Shown: positions 59,995 through 64,000 of the stretch, piece after piece
Numbering within the stretch: the first letter of the stretch is position 1
How the letters are laid out: each line of letters starts with the position of its first letter
Source: Oxytricha trifallax
Taxonomy: Eukaryota; Ciliophora; Spirotrichea; Sporadotrichida; Oxytrichidae
Reading direction: 5' to 3'
DNA: 64,000 bases
Assembly: GCA_000711775.1 (NCBI GenBank)
Contig: ARYC01017334.1
Span: 108,295 to 172,294 of the forward strand
Notes under the pieces: model-generated
Database searches by the model: none
Told to the model about the DNA's origin: nothing
What the model saw: the letters and a program-made list of their open reading frames with translations, nothing else
Made by a program: the position numbers and the translations under genes

Positions 59995-60880
59995 TCACTT
60001 AATTATGGTCATTCTTATTTAAGTTGAGATCTTTTTCTATAATACATTTTTATAGTATTTTTTTATTTATGCAAAAACTTCCACAATACAGTGAAAGTTA
60101 GCGGAATAGGTTGCATTATATAGGTAGTGCCACCTATAGCTCTAAATTAAGTCTATTATTTGTTTGTTGTGGTGAGACCGAAAGTTGTCCCAAAATAATG
60201 TACAACAAGTCCTTCGCATTTCTAACTCGAATGTAATCTAAAAATCTCTGATGTCAGGGGTCTTTATAGAGTTATATTTAATCATAAATCCTTCTAATCA
60301 AAGTTCATAACTAATTCCTACGATTGCGGCCATCGTTGATAGCTTCAATCCTTCTCTTGGGGCGCTTTGATTTTAGTCCTTACCTGCCCACGCTCTTCCA
60401 TTTACAGTGTAAGGCTCGAAAATAATTTCATCAACATAAATTATTTTCTTGATATGTAATATAGCACCCAAAAGTTTGTTAAAACGAACTATTCTCTGTT
60501 CATGAATTTGCTCATTTTTTTATTTTGATATTCTGTAGACCGACTTTAATACTTTATATTTAATTTTATTGGTCCTGTATATTTTAGCAATATGGGAAGC
60601 ACTTATTCTACTCTCTGGAAATTTTCAATGAAAGGGCTTGCAGCGAGCTTTTAGGGAGTAAGACTTCCATTAGGATAACGTTAAGTCATCCAGCAAATAC
60701 TTTAAATGCATTGCAGAAAGCTTAATCCAAGGAGGGCGTCTCTCTTTCTCACCTTCTCCCTCTTGCAGATTGATCTCATACAAACAGCTCTTACCTAACT
60801 GAGTGATATCCCTAATACTGCTGAAATATCTTTGTAAGTACCAAAAACCCTTGAACCATCCTAGGATTACTGGTCCCATA
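59995..60880 (-). pseudogene. Tc1/mariner-type transposase, TBE group
   Basis: N-terminal HTH-like FGTYKDISAVLGISLSQVRA is open to about 60345. In a second frame come the catalytic blocks KIIYVDEIIFEPYTVNGRAW (Asp 1), LKLSTMAAIVGISYEL, LFWDNFRSHHNKQIIDLI (Asp 2) and YSANFHCIVEVFA (Glu; the usual Ile before Glu is Val). At least two frameshifts and one in-frame TGA. Stop TGA 59995-59997, 136 bp from the partner gene's stop. Confidence 0.87.
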
Positions 60881-61109
60881 CCTTAGAAGTAAAATGTACT
60901 CCGACTTCTTATTATTATAAGATTTCCCCATGGAGCGTTTAAAGCTTTGATGGCTTTTAGTTTTTTTATTATTAATTATTAATTGTTTTATTATAAATCA
61001 CATTGATTAATCAATCTTAAATAATTTAAATTAGGATAGAGTTTTGTAAAAGTTAGCGGAGTTATTTTGGAAACTCATTTCAAAATTCATAAATGACTTC
61101 AATTATTAT

Positions 61110-61430
61110 GAGATAAACATGTATCTGATGGATATGCCACATCTGAATCTCAATAATGATCTTGAAGCCTTTTAGGAAAGTCAGGTTGATGTCTAGTTGC
61201 TTTGTATTTGAGCGATTAGCTTTTAACTAACTTACAAGCTTTATCACTTGAATCATGAAATAGAGTAGCCCTTCTCCAGGATTAAACTATTTAAGTAGAA
61301 AAATACTTGCCCATTATAGGAAATTCAACACTTATACTTTTTAAATCTAGAAATTACCTTATCCTAAGTACTTTTATCTAAAGCATCACACTCGCTTTTA
61401 TTTATTTTAGACTCGGTCGGTGATATAAGG
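61110..61430 (+). pseudogene. transposase C-terminal fragment
   Basis: A plus-strand frame with YHLNHEIEQPFSRIKLFKQK resembles the last catalytic block of the DDE transposases in this window (YxLN-x-IE-x-F-S-x-I-K). An upstream frame MYLMDMPHLNLNNDLEAFQE may belong to it. No other catalytic block seen; a remnant of a further element. Confidence 0.45.
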
Positions 61431-61633
61431 AACAGAGTTTTTCTTATTATTATTTTAAATAACAATTTCATTTTCAATCATTAAAGTTACTCTGTTGAGG
61501 TATTAACTTTTTTAATTTTAATTTTTATTTACAACTTTATGATTAAATATTTAAATTAATTGTAAATCTTAGGTAATAATAGAGGTCATCTTTTATTGAT
61601 ATTAATATAAATTTAATATTGTATAAATAAAAT

Positions 61634-61987
61634 AGAATTTGGGAAATTAATTTAAATTTAATAAATAATTAATTAAATTATTGGCAGTAAAAGTTGGCAA
61701 ATTTGAACGATCTTGGGCTCATTCGATAGAGAATTCAAAATTAGCTGGACTTTATTATTAGCGGTACTATTTTATCGCATCCCTAAAGCGAGATAACTCG
61801 ACTTTAATAAGAGGATTTAATTTTTACAAATTATATCCTCACTTTAAACACAAGTACCGCTAATAATAAAGTCCAGCTAATTTTGAATTCTCTATCGAAT
61901 GAGCCCAAGATCGTTCAAATTGGCCAACTTATACTGCCAATAAATTAATTAATTATTTATTTAATTTAAATTAATTTCCCAAATTCT
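61634..61987. mobile_element. MITE, copy E
   Basis: About 354 bp; termini agaatttgggaaattaattt / complement; arms with ggctcattcgatagagaatt and ctggactttattattagcgg / complements; core ttatcgcatccctaaagcga on the left, the matching part missing on the right. Closest to copy A at 21.6 kb. Non-coding. Confidence 0.88.
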
Positions 61988-62009
61988 GTTGTATTCCTAC
62001 AAAATTCAT

Positions 62010-62930
62010 TTATTTTTTTTTAAATTGCTAAATTATATTTAAATTTTACTTTTTGGGTTCATTTTTATTTTTTCCATTGAGAATTATTTTAAAGAAGGAC
62101 AACAGAAAGTAAACTTCATATTATTTAATAAAACTATAACAATTTGAATAAATTTATCATTAAAATATGCCTCTTATCAAATTGTCTAAAATAGAGTATC
62201 TTTATTTATGACAATGAAATAAAATAAATTTAAAACTATTATCTATTAATTATCTAACCAGAAATCATAAATAGGAGTACGTATAGTTTTAACTATAGAA
62301 ATGCCTCAGTTAAAGTTTAATTGATGATTATTTACATAATAAACCTATATTTTTACATTTAATTATGATCCCATATATTATTAATTATTATAAAAGTAAA
62401 ATTTACATTTTATCTGTTAAATTTGATTATTTTTAATGTTGATAAATTTAGACGTCTATATTCATTAATATATATTTTATAATTCATTTACTGATAATCT
62501 CACTTTGATTCTCTGTTAGTAAATACTTTTCAAATTTTTCCTCTTTTTATTAATCAACATTATATTTATATTTATAGAGATGTTTTATCTTAAAAGAACC
62601 ACATTATTTGGGAGCTATACATTAAAGATCCCAATAAATTACTGAAAGATTTCTATTATGGTGTAAAAAGTATTTATTTTAATATGATTAAAAAAATTAA
62701 TATAAATTCAAAGTAAAAGAAATATATGATATAAAGCTTTACTTGTGAGATGAGAATGCACAAGTTAGCTTAAAGTGGCAAGTGGCATCTGCGATATGAA
62801 GAAGTTGGTAGCATTTGGTCACTAGACATAATATATTTAAGATTTAACTTATAACAAGGTGTGTTTTAACTTCTCTTTCTCGGTATAATATTACTTGAAT
62901 ATTCAGCAACCATGTCTTTCTTAAGTGGAT
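62010..62930. other. AT-rich stretch, nothing recognised
   Basis: No signal noticed between the MITE and the last TBE-like element. Confidence 0.4.
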
Positions 62931-62931
62931 T

Positions 62932-64000
62932 CAAAACCCCAAAACCCTTTCAGTAGTTTGATTGAGTTTTTGATTGATAAAAGTAGACTATTAGTGCATA
63001 CTTTATTAGGGTTTTAATAGGGTTTATGTAGGGGTTTAATGTTTAAATATTAGTATTTTAAGTGAGTATAACAAGCGAGTTTTTAAAATATTTCAAATAA
63101 ACATAAGCTTAGAGTCATGTGGCAGTTCTCTGAATTTTATCTTTCTAAGTTGATGTTTGATTGTTTCTATTGTTTGTTAATTCGCTTATCTTGGCTTGAT
63201 AATAGTTGAGTATGCAAGTTCTCTGAGACCTCCATTTATTTTATTTTTATCGGGATATTGTTTTATTCTCTGCTTAGAATCTCTCTCACCCTTGCAGCTA
63301 AAGTAATCGTTTCTTTGCATGTCGCTCTCCATTATTATTACTGCTAGAGCCCAGATATCCCATTAAGTGTCTCCATCTCTCCAATCCTCTCTCTCTGGAA
63401 ATATCCAGGAGTACCGTATACATTTCCTTATGCAGAGGCTTGCACTCTTTGAGCTCTGTTGAAGTCTATAATATAAACTCTAAGAGGCTGAAAAATTCAA
63501 CATGATATTCTCTGGCTTTAAGTCTCTATGAACATAGCCTAGCTTGTGAAGCTCTTCAATCCCCTCCACTATTTGCTATACAATCTAGCCAATTTATCTC
63601 TGACATCTATTGTCAGATAAGAATTCTCTGTAAGTCATTTCAAGTAATGGAAGCCTGAAGGCTACATGATCTTTACCAAGTAAAATAGCATCAAGCTATA
63701 TGATATGCCTGCACTCATTTAAATTTGCCTTTTAAAGAGCATAATACTCATTTGCAAATTCCATTTGGAACTTGTCATCAGCAAGGAAGTAATTGAATGG
63801 ATATATCTTGTAAGCATATTAGTCATCAGTAATGACTGTCTTCTCTATTTTATCTTCAAGAGTGAGGTAGCTTTCTAGGCAAGAATCTAAGTCAATAGTT
63901 TTTAATATAGGAATCTTCATTTGCCTCTATTTTAACCATGATTTTATTGATCTCAGAGACTGGAAAGTTCTTGACTGCTTTCTTCATTTTAACTTACTTC
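62932..64000. mobile_element. TBE-like transposon, left end, runs off the window
   Basis: The terminal repeat (62932-63080) starts CAAAACCCCAAAACCCTTTC and is nearly identical to the repeats of the 4.15-kb element. The kinase gene follows on the minus strand, so this copy enters kinase end first; partner and transposase should lie beyond position 64000. Confidence 0.9.
63093..64000 (-). pseudogene. TBE 57-kDa-type protein kinase (partial)
   Basis: Ends at TGA 63093-63095; the start lies beyond the window. Blocks: DDQYAYKIYPFNYFLADD (beta-3 Lys kept), MEFANEYYALQ (helix C Glu), LLGKDHVAFRLPLLEMTYRE, GYVHRDLKPENIM, DFNRAQRVQASA, GTPGYF and WDIWALAVIIMESDM. Same DFN variant as at 47.4 kb. Two or three frameshifts (for example near 63400 and 63500). 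The remainder matches the 46.4-47.8 kb copy to its end (ELPHDSK). Confidence 0.88.

Noticed and set aside
1-64000. CRISPR array, bacterial operons, ribosome binding sites, rRNA genes
   Set aside because: No regularly spaced repeats or rRNA sequence; introns, genetic code and transposons show a ciliate nuclear genome.
1-64000. Maverick/Polinton or tyrosine-recombinase (Tec-type) elements
   Set aside because: No DNA polymerase B, packaging ATPase, capsid-like or tyrosine recombinase motif was seen.

Overview
The window reads as germline (micronuclear) DNA of a ciliate. It is very AT-rich and full of mobile elements, and long reading frames appear only when TAA and TAG are read as glutamine and TGA alone as stop. 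Read with the standard code, nearly every gene here looks like a string of 60-100 codon scraps. Elements with TIRs starting in C4A4-like sequence (CAAAACCCCAAAACCC) and flanked by AAT, carrying a Tc1-type transposase, a small partner protein and a zinc-finger/kinase protein, match the TBE transposons known from Oxytricha-type (stichotrich) ciliates. A stichotrich is therefore my best guess; another UAA/UAG=Gln ciliate such as Tetrahymena is not excluded.

Layout. 1-3.9 kb: decayed LINE ORF1 and an unknown ORF around a 336-bp-arm foldback, then a transposase/partner pair. 7.9-11.6 kb: a decayed TBE-like unit (kinase, partner, transposase). 12-17 kb: AT-rich, with two tRNA-like remnants and one ORF. 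18.2-22.5 kb: a C2H2/MT-A70 gene, a transposase, a MITE and a partner fragment. 23-31 kb: decayed unidentified genes and hairpin pairs. 31.7-36.1 kb: a LINE (AP endonuclease plus reverse transcriptase) and an ORF1 copy. 38-43 kb: three MITEs, one carrying a GC-rich 654-bp insertion. 43.8-47.9 kb: a complete TBE-like element. 48.6-56.5 kb: an ~8 kb relative carrying an SF2 helicase, partner, transposase and C2H2/MT-A70 methyltransferase. 57.0-60.9 kb: a third unit (C2H2/MT-A70, partner, transposase). 62.9 kb to the end: the start of another TBE-like element (kinase).

The main observation is a modular transposon family. Transposase and partner protein lie tail to tail in every recognisable unit. 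Beside the partner, divergently transcribed, is a slot for a larger gene: C2H2-kinase in the known TBE type, C2H2-MT-A70 methyltransferase or SF2 helicase in the others. The partner genes share a tiny intron (32, 32 and 36 nt) at the same position. Two of these elements interrupt one further unidentified reading frame, which runs up to the edge of each element and continues on the far side of the second.

All protein readings were made by eye. Frameshifts are common and ends of decayed genes are approximate.
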